This document shows positions 1-8,086 of a DNA stretch of 10,240 bases, one piece after another. Origin of the DNA: Alphaproteobacteria bacterium. GTDB lineage: Bacteria; Pseudomonadota; Alphaproteobacteria; Micavibrionales; Micavibrionaceae. The stretch's first letter is position 1. Every line of letters starts with the position of its first letter. The translations under genes and the position numbers were made by a program. The stretch lies in contig JAUICS010000025.1 in the NCBI GenBank assembly GCA_030427765.1, positions 1-10,240 of the forward strand, given 5' to 3'. The notes below the pieces were generated by a model. That model searched no databases and was not told where the DNA came from. It worked only from the letters and a program-made list of their open reading frames with translations.

Positions 1-42
1 CTTTTTGAGTATATTTTTCTTCATGTCTACTAACCGGGTTGT

Positions 43-1695
43 CTAATTTTTTTCTGTCTGGTTTTCTGTCTGTTCTGTTGTCTGTTTTTTTAATTGTGCG
101 GCTTGCCTTTCATAGTCCACAACAATACGATAATGAGGGTCTTCGACGGTATCAACCACAACCATGTTAGCGGCCTTTTTGAGGAGGAGTTTACAGTCTT
201 CGCTCATGTGAACCAAATGAAGTTTTTTGTTGAATGCTTCGTATTTGGATGCCAGCGCATCAATGGCTTCTAGCGCGGAATGATCCCAAACGCGCGCGTT
301 TTTAAAGTCTATAATAATATCGTCCGGGTCATTTGCCGGGTCAAATAAATTCTTGAATGATGTGATAGATCCAAAAAATAGCGGACCCGATAAATTGTAT
401 ATCTTACTCCCGTCACCTGTAAACGTGGTTTGGCAGTAGATATGTTTTGAGGATTTCCATGCAAATACCAATGCCGATACAATTACACCAATTACAACAG
501 CAATGGCCAAATCAGATATCACAGTTACGCCTGTGACAAGGAGGATAACAAGTGCATCTTCCCTAGGGATTTTCCTGAGAATACGTATCGAGCTCCATGC
601 AAATGTTGCGATTACAACCATGATCATAACGCCGGTCAGTGCCGCCAGCGGGATCATTTCAATATAGGGTCCTGTGAAAAGGATAAAGCCAAGCAGTGCA
701 AGTGCGGCAACAATTCCGGATAAACGGCCTCGACCACCGGCGTTGATGTTAATCATGGATTGCCCGATCATTGCACATCCCCCCATGGCTCCGAAGAATC
801 CGCAGAATATATTTGCCATGCCTTGCCCCTTGCATTCTCTTGACGCCAATCCACGGGTTTGTGTCATTTCATCGATCAATGTCATGGTCAGCAGGCTCTC
901 AATCAGGCCGATTGCAGCTAAAATCAAGGCATAGGGAAATATTATTTGCAATGTTTCGAATGTTAGCGGCACCTGCGGCACATGGAAATCAGGTAGGCCA
1001 CCCGTTATGTTGGCCATGTCTCCTACGGTTTGTGTCTCTATGTTAAAGCCAATAACGAGGCCGCTTACAACCAAAATGCTGACAAGTGCAGAGGGGACTG
1101 CCTTAGTCAGTTTGGGTAGGCCCCATATAATGGCCATTGTTAATGCGGTTAAACCAACCATTGTGAAAAGTTCATTTCCATGCATCCATCCTCCGTTGAA
1201 AAGAACATCCAATGTACTATGCCCGCCGGTGTGATCGCCTTTGTGTAAGGATGTCTGAGCATGTTCTGATGTTTTAAACTGTTGCAACTGTGCCAGAAAA
1301 ATGACAATGGCCAAACCGTTTACAAACCCGAGCATAACAGGATGAGGTACAAGGCGTATGAATTTTCCGAGATGGAAAATTCCGGCCAAAATTTGTAGTA
1401 ATCCCATAAGCACAACCGTTGCAAAAAGATACTCAACACCATGCTGGGTGACCAATCCAACCATTACAACGGCTAATGCCCCCGTTGCGCCGGAAATCAT
1501 GCCGGGGCGACCTCCAAACACGGATGTAATCAATCCTACAATAAACGCAGCGTACAAGCTGACTAGAGGCGCCACTCCCGCAACAAAAGAAAACGCAACG
1601 GCTTCGGGAACCAATGCCAACGCAACGGTTAAGCCGGAGAGAATATCGGCTTTAATGTTCCTTGTTATGCGGAATTTATTAACTAAACGGATCAA
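43..1695 (-). CDS. SulP-family inorganic anion transporter with STAS domain
   Basis: A 550-residue inner-membrane permease of the SulP (SLC26-like) family, which moves sulfate, bicarbonate or similar anions, usually by Na+ or H+ symport or by exchange. Residues 15-415 are hydrophobic and carry family landmarks: ALALVPEAVAF at 26-36, the FGGRPGMISGATGALAVVM stretch at 60-78, RLVPHPVMLGFVNGLA at 114-129, and the segment RECKGQGMANIFCGFFGAMG to about 322 (GQSMININAGGRGRLSG). A cytoplasmic STAS domain follows at about 428-525 with DHSALEAIDAL at 471-481. The tail is a short Gln/Thr/Glu-rich repeat (QTTEQTENQTEKN). The start is TTG at 1695; an AGGTG lies a few bases upstream, and no other start codon occurs before the first conserved segment. 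The substrate cannot be told from sequence alone. The gene is transcribed divergently from the export operon, so it is probably an unrelated neighbour. Confidence 0.93.
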   Translation of the reverse strand: MIRLVNKFRITRNIKADILSGLTVALALVPEAVAFSFVAGVAPLVSLYAAFIVGLITSVFGGRPGMISGATGALAVVMVGLVTQHGVEYLFATVVLMGLLQILAGIFHLGKFIRLVPHPVMLGFVNGLAIVIFLAQLQQFKTSEHAQTSLHKGDHTGGHSTLDVLFNGGWMHGNELFTMVGLTALTMAIIWGLPKLTKAVPSALVSILVVSGLVIGFNIETQTVGDMANITGGLPDFHVPQVPLTFETLQIIFPYALILAAIGLIESLLTMTLIDEMTQTRGLASRECKGQGMANIFCGFFGAMGGCAMIGQSMININAGGRGRLSGIVAALALLGFILFTGPYIEMIPLAALTGVMIMVVIATFAWSSIRILRKIPREDALVILLVTGVTVISDLAIAVVIGVIVSALVFAWKSSKHIYCQTTFTGDGSKIYNLSGPLFFGSITSFKNLFDPANDPDDIIIDFKNARVWDHSALEAIDALASKYEAFNKKLHLVHMSEDCKLLLKKAANMVVVDTVEDPHYRIVVDYERQAAQLKKQTTEQTENQTEKN

Positions 1696-1730
1696 AACTA
1701 CACCTACTCTACTTATCTTTGTTCAGCCTT

Positions 1731-1751
1731 TTGTATTTTGCGTGAATACAA
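1731..1751. promoter_or_regulatory. Perfect 7-7-7 inverted repeat upstream of sulP-like gene
   Basis: TTGTATT at 1731-1737 and AATACAA at 1745-1751 are exact reverse complements around a 7-base centre (TTGCGTG). The repeat ends 36 bases upstream of the TTG start of the minus-strand transporter. A dyad of this size and place could be an operator for a dimeric regulator or a small hairpin in the 5' leader. The stem is AT-rich and has no following U-run, so it is not a terminator. No regulator can be named from it. Confidence 0.35.
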
Positions 1752-1866
1752 TAAGAACTTTCGGTGCTTATACCAGCATTTCATAATTTTTAAATTTATT
1801 TTTAATTTTTTCTATCGGGTTCATGGAATACATAGGGAAAAGGCCCGAAATGATGTCTATTAGAAC

Positions 1867-1895
1867 TTTTTACTATATCGCTAATCTGGTATTAT
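1867..1895 (+). promoter_or_regulatory. Weak candidate sigma-70 promoter for the export operon
   Basis: TATTAT at 1890-1895 is a reasonable -10 hexamer. TTTTTA at 1867-1872 sits 17 bases upstream in the -35 position but matches the TTGACA consensus poorly. If used, transcription would begin near 1902 and leave a leader of about 65 bases before the tolC-like ATG. In such an AT-rich region chance matches are common. Confidence 0.25.
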
Positions 1896-1967
1896 GTAAG
1901 TTGAGCGAAATTTAAGTGTCTGCGTTCTGTGGGTGCTTTTTCATGTATGTAAAATAAAAGTGTTTTA

Positions 1968-3416
1968 ATGTCCTTGGCGCAAATAAAGACGTCTATGGTT
2001 TTGGTGGCATTATGTGCGTTCGTTTTTGGGTGTTCATCCGTTGATCAGGATGAGGCTCTGCAAAAACGGCAGGCGCAGGTGATTGGTCATGTTGAAGCGT
2101 TCGAGAAGCGCTGGGATGACGTGCGTGAAGTTGACCTGTCACTGCGGCAAGCCCTTGATATGGGGATACGCGAAAATCTGGATGCCCGTATTGCCGCGCT
2201 TGAAATTATTGTGGCGCAGGATGACGTTGTTCTGGAGAAATTGTCGGCATTACCAAATCTGGATGCAACATTTGCATATGTTGGGCGTACAAATGAAGGT
2301 GCGTCGTCCAGCCGGTCTTTTCTAACGGGGAGTCAATCGCTCGCGTCATCTGTCTCAAGTGATCAGTACAGACGCGTTATTGATCTTGATGCCAGCATGG
2401 ATCTTTTGGATACAGCCCTCGCCGTATATCGCTCCAAAGTTGCTGAAAAAGAGGCGTTGGTATTAGGTCAGCGTCATCGCACAGTTTTGGCAAATGTGTT
2501 TCAGGATGTTTATGCCGCCTATTTGCGTGCATGGATTATGCAAGAGGAGCACGAAAAGATTGATGAGTTGATTGCCAGAATTGAAGATCATCTTGTTCGG
2601 CTGGATGTGGCAAAGCGCGCAGATCTTCTTGGGGTGGAAGATGTTGTCGAGAAAAAATCCAATTTTCTGGAGGCTATTCGCTCGCTTCACAACCTGAAAG
2701 AGGACATTACAAACGCAGAAAGCGAGTTGAAAGGCCTGCTTTCTATCCCGCACCATGTTGATCTAACACTGCGTGAACCTGATTACGCCGCTTTGCCATC
2801 TGTAAAACGTGTCATGGACGGGCATCTGGCCGAGATGGAATTAAAGGCACTTCAGTCAAATCCTGATATTTATGAAGCATTATTAAGCAGTGAAATAGCC
2901 GAAAGCAGAGTTCAAGAAGAAATCCTGCGCACATTTCCTGGACTAAATCTGTTTTACGGGTTCAATCAGGATAGTAACAGTTTTCTGGAACATCACAGAT
3001 GGGTTGATTTTTCCGCGACGCTTGCCCAAAGCCTGATTTCGGTTTTTACCTTGCCTAAACGTTATGAAGCCGCCGAAAATATTTATAAGGTTGAGGAAAG
3101 ACGCCTGCTTGCATTAAGCGCGGCCATCATTACGCAGGTGCATTTGGCAAGAGAGCGTTTGAATGTGCTTGAAGATAGCCTTGATTTGGCAAAGCGCAAC
3201 GAATTTCAACTATCACGCCTGAAACATGCCGTTTCTGAAAAGCATAAGCTTGGTTTCGTATCCGGTGAAAGTAAAATCCTAACCGATGTAAAGGTTCTGG
3301 AAGGTTCGATTTTGAGCGAGTTTGCAAAGGCAGATTTACAACGCGCCATGATCGAAATGGTCATGCTTCTCGGATATGATGTTGATGAAATTTTAGGTGG
3401 CGGGGATGCGATATGA
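1968..3416 (+). CDS. TolC/NodT-like outer-membrane efflux lipoprotein
   Basis: A 482-residue protein of the TolC outer-membrane efflux family, which forms the trimeric channel-tunnel of tripartite exporters. The N-terminus is a lipoprotein signal: a hydrophobic stretch at 10-20 and Cys22 in FVFGCSS, so the mature protein should be lipidated as in NodT-type members. The first OEP repeat opens with LSLRQALDMGIRENLDARIA (57-76), the usual family entry helix. It continues through ALPNLDATFAYVGR (94-107), a beta strand with FLTGSQS, and LDLDASMDLLD-like text around 139-148, followed by long amphipathic helices. The second repeat, with similar helical pattern, ends near 465. Length is normal for the family. 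It is the first gene of a four-gene operon, and its TGA overlaps the next ATG by 4 bases. The ATG at 1968 was chosen because it gives the complete signal peptide; the Met at residue 10 would leave too short a signal. Confidence 0.88.
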   Translation: MSLAQIKTSMVLVALCAFVFGCSSVDQDEALQKRQAQVIGHVEAFEKRWDDVREVDLSLRQALDMGIRENLDARIAALEIIVAQDDVVLEKLSALPNLDATFAYVGRTNEGASSSRSFLTGSQSLASSVSSDQYRRVIDLDASMDLLDTALAVYRSKVAEKEALVLGQRHRTVLANVFQDVYAAYLRAWIMQEEHEKIDELIARIEDHLVRLDVAKRADLLGVEDVVEKKSNFLEAIRSLHNLKEDITNAESELKGLLSIPHHVDLTLREPDYAALPSVKRVMDGHLAEMELKALQSNPDIYEALLSSEIAESRVQEEILRTFPGLNLFYGFNQDSNSFLEHHRWVDFSATLAQSLISVFTLPKRYEAAENIYKVEERRLLALSAAIITQVHLARERLNVLEDSLDLAKRNEFQLSRLKHAVSEKHKLGFVSGESKILTDVKVLEGSILSEFAKADLQRAMIEMVMLLGYDVDEILGGGDAI

Positions 3417-4480
3417 TCACGTTTTCCCGCTATTTAAATACGTATCGTTATACAGTTTCGCTCACTTTGGTCTTTTTGGCCTTCATAACGATATATGTCC
3501 TGTTCTTAAATCATATTATGGACAGGCTGAATAATGTGAAAGCTTCTCCGGAATATAAAATCAGCTATAAAACAGAACCGCCGGAGGAGCTCACAAAAAC
3601 AAAGTATATCTTCAAGATATACCGTAATGCCTATATCGAGCCGATTTTACCAATAACGGAATATAATGTTGATAAATATCAAACCGTATCGTCGTCACCC
3701 ACGGTGATTGATAACAAAGGTTCCGAAGCCAAAATACGTGATGGGTTTATTTATCAGATTGAAGAGCCTGTCATCGAAATTGATACCGTATTGGTGGCGC
3801 AAAAAAATACCATTATTTCCAGTACGCGTGACGGTAAAGTTGTTGCGGTCAATTATGATGATGGTGACATATTTCATCGCGGTGATGTTCTGGTTGAATA
3901 TGATTGCCGCGATGTTCGCGCGGAATTAACGGCGCGCCGTAAGGAGGCCGATTTTACACGCAAGAAGGCATTTCGCGGTCAAAAGCTATTTAAGCTTGAT
4001 ATCATTTCTAATCTGGAAAGCAGTTTGTTGGACACGGAGCAAGTTCAGGCCGAGGCGCAAAGGGAGCTGTTAGAGCAACGGTTTGAACGGTGTGTTATAC
4101 GTGCCGATTATAACGGACGCATTGTTCGGCGCAGTATTAATCCCGGTGAATATACACGGACAGATCGTGTTCTTATGGAAGTGGCCTCACTGGATGATCT
4201 GGATGCAGAGTTTCTGCTTCCCTCCAGATGGCTGCGATGGGTGAATGTAGAAGCACCCGTGGATATAGAGGTATTTGAAACCAGTAAAATTTATGCCGCC
4301 AAAGTGACACGTTTCCACGGTGAGGTGGACCCTTCAAGTCAGACGATTCAGGTGTCTGCGAGACTTGAGCCGTATGAAGAACCGCTTCTGCCCGGTATGA
4401 GCGGAACGGCAAAAATTGATGCACACGATATACGGTCACAAGGGATAACCGGATATCTTGAAACGGGCCGTAGATATTAA
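3413..4480 (+). CDS. HlyD/RND-type periplasmic adaptor (membrane fusion protein) 1
   Basis: A 355-residue periplasmic adaptor that would join an inner-membrane component to the TolC-like channel. One transmembrane anchor lies at about 15-33, followed by a 90-residue linker of unknown fold. The lipoyl-like half-motif is at about 131-165 (STRDGKVVAVNYDDGD, then GDVLVEYDC). A short hairpin follows at 166-224 and the second lipoyl half at 225-260 (CVIRADYNGRIVRRSINPGE). The beta-barrel and membrane-proximal part runs to about 337, with the adaptor signature DPSSQTIQVSARLEP (306-320) and LLPGMSGTAKI (325-335). Cys165 and Cys227 flank the hairpin and are placed to form a disulphide. The start overlaps the tolC-like stop (ATGA), implying translational coupling; GGGG at 3402-3405 could serve as its ribosome site. 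The hairpin is short compared with HlyD proper, so it resembles RND-type adaptors more than the type I secretion type. Confidence 0.87.
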   Translation: MITFSRYLNTYRYTVSLTLVFLAFITIYVLFLNHIMDRLNNVKASPEYKISYKTEPPEELTKTKYIFKIYRNAYIEPILPITEYNVDKYQTVSSSPTVIDNKGSEAKIRDGFIYQIEEPVIEIDTVLVAQKNTIISSTRDGKVVAVNYDDGDIFHRGDVLVEYDCRDVRAELTARRKEADFTRKKAFRGQKLFKLDIISNLESSLLDTEQVQAEAQRELLEQRFERCVIRADYNGRIVRRSINPGEYTRTDRVLMEVASLDDLDAEFLLPSRWLRWVNVEAPVDIEVFETSKIYAAKVTRFHGEVDPSSQTIQVSARLEPYEEPLLPGMSGTAKIDAHDIRSQGITGYLETGRRY

Positions 4481-4482
4481 GC

Positions 4483-5814
4483 ATGAAAAAAGCATTACAA
4501 CTTATTGGCATTCAAAAAGATACATTACATGCAGGTAGTGTTGATGCGCTTGGGTTTATAGCTGCAAATAAAATCCATACATTGATTTCGTATCGTCAGG
4601 TTGTGTTTTGGGTTGGTAACTGCTCGTCTCCTGAGCTGACAACCGTGTCTGGTAATGCAACGATTGACCAAAAGGGGCAATACGCAAACTGGATACGCAG
4701 GACCATCAAAAAATATACTGCGAATAATGCGGTAAATTTACATGCGCTCAATTTTGAAAACATTGATGAGCGGGATAAAGCGGATTGGCAACAATTTGGA
4801 TTGTCTAATGTTACAATCATTATATTCAAAACAGACACAGAAGGTTCTCTGGGCGGTGTATGGATTGAACATGATAAACCATATACGGATGCTGAAATAA
4901 CCATATGGCATGAATTGCAGGGAACGTTTTCTGCTGCGCTTGCGCTCCAGAATTTACGGACATCCCGATCACTGTTTTTCAGGATTTCAAATGTATTAAA
5001 TATACGGACCGGTAAATATAAATACTACATTCTGGCCGTCTGTCTGGCGCTAATGTTCTTCCCCGTTCGTTTGTCTATTACAGCGCCTGCCGAAATTATC
5101 AGTTCTGATCCCGGTATTGTGGCGCCAGTATATGACGGTGTTGTAAAAGACATTTTGGTGGAGCCGGGGGACGAGGTCAAAAAATATGATCCGTTGGTTA
5201 TAATGGATGATCAAAGTTTGATGGCCGAAAAACGGGCCACAGAAGAAGATTTGCGGGTTGCACGTGCAAAATTGTCACGGTTAAAGCGTGAGGCGCTTTT
5301 GGAGCCTGAAAAAAAGATTGAATTACAAAGGATACAATCTGAAATTTCCCTCAAACAAATCGAGTATGACTACGCGACACAAAAATTGCAGCGCAGTGTT
5401 TTGCGATCACCGAAAAATGGTGTCGCCGTGTTTTCGGATGCACAATCAATCATTGGAAAGCCGATACCAACCGGTCAATCTATTATGCAAGTGGCGTCGC
5501 TTGCCGATGCCGAGCTGTTCATCCGTATCCCGGTGCAATCAATGTTACGAATTGATGATGACGTGCCGGTTGAGTTTTATATGAATGTGGCTCCCTTGGA
5601 GACGTTGGAGGGGCGTATTTTAAGTATGGGCTATCAGGCAAGTGCCGATGCCGATGGTTTGTTGACGTATAAGGTTCGGGCCAGTTTACCGGAAGGGTAT
5701 AGTCCACGTATAGGATGGAAGGGCACGGCTAAAGTTTACGGGGAATGGAGCGTGTTGATTTATGCGGTTCTACGTCGTCCGTTAATATCACTACGCGATA
5801 TTACGGGGCTATAA
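4483..5814 (+). CDS. GAF-like/HlyD hybrid periplasmic adaptor 2
   Basis: A 443-residue protein with two halves. Residues 1 to about 165 are soluble and would be cytoplasmic. The alternating strand/helix pattern (ALGFIAANKIHTLISYRQVVFWV; VTIIIFKTDTEGSLGGVWIEHD; then a long helix 135-160) looks like a GAF-type sensor fold, though I see no ligand-binding signature. One transmembrane helix follows at about 180-198. The periplasmic half has a lipoyl half-motif at 205-243 (SSDPGIVAPVYDGVVKDILV, then EPGDEVKKYDPLVIMDD). A coiled-coil hairpin lies at 244-303 and the second lipoyl half at 304-340 (SVLRSPKNGVAVFSD, GQSIMQVASL). A beta-barrel region extends to about 418. The C-terminal SVLIYAVLRRPLISLRDITG (423-442) looks like a second membrane-associated or amphipathic helix. 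The gene follows the first adaptor after 2 bases and precedes the M50 gene by 1 base. GAF assignment is moderate; adaptor assignment is firm. Confidence 0.82.
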   Translation: MKKALQLIGIQKDTLHAGSVDALGFIAANKIHTLISYRQVVFWVGNCSSPELTTVSGNATIDQKGQYANWIRRTIKKYTANNAVNLHALNFENIDERDKADWQQFGLSNVTIIIFKTDTEGSLGGVWIEHDKPYTDAEITIWHELQGTFSAALALQNLRTSRSLFFRISNVLNIRTGKYKYYILAVCLALMFFPVRLSITAPAEIISSDPGIVAPVYDGVVKDILVEPGDEVKKYDPLVIMDDQSLMAEKRATEEDLRVARAKLSRLKREALLEPEKKIELQRIQSEISLKQIEYDYATQKLQRSVLRSPKNGVAVFSDAQSIIGKPIPTGQSIMQVASLADAELFIRIPVQSMLRIDDDVPVEFYMNVAPLETLEGRILSMGYQASADADGLLTYKVRASLPEGYSPRIGWKGTAKVYGEWSVLIYAVLRRPLISLRDITGL

Positions 5815-5815
5815 G

Positions 5816-7969
5816 ATGCAGGATGAAACACCTTCCGATTTACAGGCGCGACCGATGTTATTGCCGCGCATTAATCCGGTTGTGCGTGTGTTTAAAGGGG
5901 CGGATAAATCAGATGGCTCACCGACATGGACGTTACATCATCCGGCGGCGAACAAATATTATCAAGTTGGCTGGATGGAATTTGAGTGTATTTCACGTTT
6001 TCACGTATTCAATAACGCCGAACAGTTAATACAATCAGTTAACACAGAAACATCATTAAATATTGATCTGGATGATTTGAAGGACTTACTTATTTATCTA
6101 AACAAAAATGGTTTGCTAGAGCATGATCCGGCATTGGTAGAGCAACCTTCGTTTGCGAAACAGCCTTTTTTGCAAAAAATTCTGCATAATTATTTGTTCT
6201 TTAGTATCCCTCTGATAAAGCCAGACTGGTTTTTAAAAGCAACGTCACCGTTTGTAAAACCTGTCATGTCAAAAGTGTTTTTGTACATGACTATGATATG
6301 TTTTTTTATCCTGTTGTTTCTGACGATCCAGCGTTTTGACGAATTTATGAATACGTTTATAAACCTGATGTCGGTGAAGGGCGCAGCACTTTTATTTATC
6401 ACCTTGATATGCATTAAAATTTGCCATGAATTCGGGCATGCATTTACCGCGCATCGGTATGGTGTCGATGTGCCACACATGGGTGTGGCGTTTATGGTGA
6501 TGTATCCGGTTTTTTATACGGAAACATCGGCATCGTGGCAACTTAGTGATAATAAATCCCGTATATACATCGGCCTTTCCGGTGTTATTACCGAATTGAT
6601 ACTCGCAACATACGCTTTGGCAATCTGGCACATAATGCCGCCCGGCATTCTCAATAGTCTTGCTTTTGCGGTTGTGTCGATTGCGCTTGTCGGCTCTTTG
6701 CTTGTAAACCTGAATCCGTTTATGCGTTTTGATGGTTATTTTGTACTAAGCGATACTGTGGGTATAGAAAACCTTCATGCACAAAGTTTTGCCTTTGCCA
6801 AATGGTGGATTCGTAAAACCTTATTCGGATTGAACGATGATGTTCCTGAAGATTACAAACCGGATATTCAGCGGCTTCTCATTTTTTTCGGTGTCGGGAC
6901 GATTATACACCGTTTCTTCTTATTTTTAGGGATTGCGCTGCTTGTATATTGGCTGTTTTTCAAACCGTTAGGATTCATCCTCATGGTGGTTGAATTGCTA
7001 TGGTTTATCGGGTTTCCGGTTTTTCGGGAAATCACCGTGTGGTGGGAGCGTAGGGCGGATATATTATCGCATTCCCGCATATATATTCTGGGGGCGGTTA
7101 TGGTGCTTTCGATAGGATATGTTTTCTTGCCGTTTCAGCAAAGTCTGACCATTCCGGCTATCGCCCACGCAAAGGAATTCAGACGGATTTATCCGCCAGT
7201 TCATTCTACGGTTGAGAAGATCAATGTTGCGGAAGGGCAAGCTGTTAATGCCGGCGATATACTAGTCGTATTGTCATCGGACGAACTTGAGTACGACATT
7301 CGACGGACAACGCAGGAATTGCAAAACCTGCAAACTGAAAAACGGATTTTGTTTGTTGGACGCTCCCACATATCCCGTTCAATCGATGAAGAAATTACGG
7401 CAACGGAAATAAGGCTGCGTAATTTACTGGATAAGTCGGAGAGCCTGACTATTCGTGCACCATTCAATGGAACAATCAGGTCTTTAAATCCCGATATTCA
7501 TAATAAGATGGCGGTATCCCAATCGACCGCACTTTTTGATCTGGTTGATGAACGTGATTACACATTCACCGCCTATATTGATGAAAATGCACTTGAACGC
7601 GTTGCCGTTCATAATCATGCGTCATTTCGCCCACAATACCAATTTATGGCAGATGTTCCATTAACACTTACAAAAATTGGCCAGGCAAATGAACGCTATA
7701 TCAATTGGCCGGAATTATCATCTATCTATCATGGGCCTATCCCGAGTGAATTTGATGTGTCACCGTCATCAAATGTACAGGAAATAAAGGCCCGCCAAAC
7801 CATCTATGCGGTTATGTTTGATCCGGTGGATGATGCAGAAAAAAACGTGCCGCACTACAGATTTATAACGGCTGGTACAATAAACGTTGAGGCCAAACGT
7901 TCGAGTACATTTTGGAATTTTGTGAAAAAAACACTGGCATTCGTAAAGCGTGAATCTGGTTTTAATTGA
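5816..7969 (+). CDS. M50 (site-2-protease-like) membrane metallopeptidase fused to HlyD-like adaptor
   Basis: A 717-residue polytopic inner-membrane protein with three parts. Residues about 38-103 read like a PqqD-type winged helix: TWTLHHPAANKYYQVGWMEF, then a short spacer, LIQSV, and DLKDLLIYLNKNGLLEHD at the end. Residues 155-440 are membrane helices of the M50 family, with zinc motif HEFGH at 204-208 (His204, Glu205, His208). The conserved NPFMRFDGYF is at 300-309, with Asp306 as probable third zinc ligand, so the active site appears intact. After the last helix (about 422-440), residues 445-580 form a periplasmic HlyD-like part: the lipoyl half VHSTVEKINVAEGQAVNAGD (462-481), a coiled-coil hairpin 487-543, then IRAPFNGTIRSLNPD (546-560). 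A barrel-like region follows up to about 695. The gene starts 1 base after the preceding stop and ends the operon. M50-adaptor fusions of this kind are known in bacterial genomes, but the substrate is usually unknown. Processing or gating of the downstream giant protein is my inference. Confidence 0.87.
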   Translation: MQDETPSDLQARPMLLPRINPVVRVFKGADKSDGSPTWTLHHPAANKYYQVGWMEFECISRFHVFNNAEQLIQSVNTETSLNIDLDDLKDLLIYLNKNGLLEHDPALVEQPSFAKQPFLQKILHNYLFFSIPLIKPDWFLKATSPFVKPVMSKVFLYMTMICFFILLFLTIQRFDEFMNTFINLMSVKGAALLFITLICIKICHEFGHAFTAHRYGVDVPHMGVAFMVMYPVFYTETSASWQLSDNKSRIYIGLSGVITELILATYALAIWHIMPPGILNSLAFAVVSIALVGSLLVNLNPFMRFDGYFVLSDTVGIENLHAQSFAFAKWWIRKTLFGLNDDVPEDYKPDIQRLLIFFGVGTIIHRFFLFLGIALLVYWLFFKPLGFILMVVELLWFIGFPVFREITVWWERRADILSHSRIYILGAVMVLSIGYVFLPFQQSLTIPAIAHAKEFRRIYPPVHSTVEKINVAEGQAVNAGDILVVLSSDELEYDIRRTTQELQNLQTEKRILFVGRSHISRSIDEEITATEIRLRNLLDKSESLTIRAPFNGTIRSLNPDIHNKMAVSQSTALFDLVDERDYTFTAYIDENALERVAVHNHASFRPQYQFMADVPLTLTKIGQANERYINWPELSSIYHGPIPSEFDVSPSSNVQEIKARQTIYAVMFDPVDDAEKNVPHYRFITAGTINVEAKRSSTFWNFVKKTLAFVKRESGFN

Positions 7970-8086
7970 CCTCAATCTATCTAAATATTTGTAATTATTG
8001 GCTTAATTAACGTTTTCTAAAGTATTCCCATGTAAAATTGTAGTTGTGGAAATCCGTTTTTGAAAATCTGAAAGAGGCAGAAGGGT
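7970..8086 (+). promoter_or_regulatory. Spacer before giant repeat protein, with ribosome site deciding the TTG start
   Basis: This 117-bp AT-rich gap separates the export operon from the repeat protein. GAGG at 8074-8077 lies 9 bases before the TTG at 8087. An in-frame TGA at 8069-8071 rules out any start further upstream, so TTG is the only start that keeps the N-terminal LEKR motif. TAAAAT at 8033-8038 directly preceded by TG could be a -10 element, but no -35 at proper distance is convincing. I see no terminator hairpin, so read-through from the operon is possible. Confidence 0.45.

Larger units (their letters stand above)
1696..1967. promoter_or_regulatory. Divergent intergenic region between sulP-like and tolC-like genes
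   Basis: This 272-bp spacer separates two divergent genes, so it should hold both promoters. The part around 1781-1814 is almost pure A/T, with alternating short A and T runs typical of curved or easily melted DNA. No coding frame in it looks real. The tolC-like ATG at 1968 has no clear Shine-Dalgarno sequence, only an A-rich leader (AAAATAAAAG), so translation may rely on an unstructured AT-rich leader. Confidence 0.6.

Noticed and set aside
1358..1786. A 142-codon plus-strand open frame reaching into the divergent region
   Set aside because: It is antisense to the well-conserved SulP transporter, with no domain-like sequence and no ribosome site.
1815..1848. TCGGG / CCCGA inverted repeat as a possible terminator
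   Set aside because: Only 5 base pairs with a 24-base loop, and it lies upstream of both divergent genes, so a terminator makes no sense there.
5816..7969. M50 protein as a classic site-2 protease releasing a sigma factor
   Set aside because: No PDZ domain, and no sigma or anti-sigma gene nearby. The C-terminal adaptor fusion and TolC operon point to envelope transport instead.
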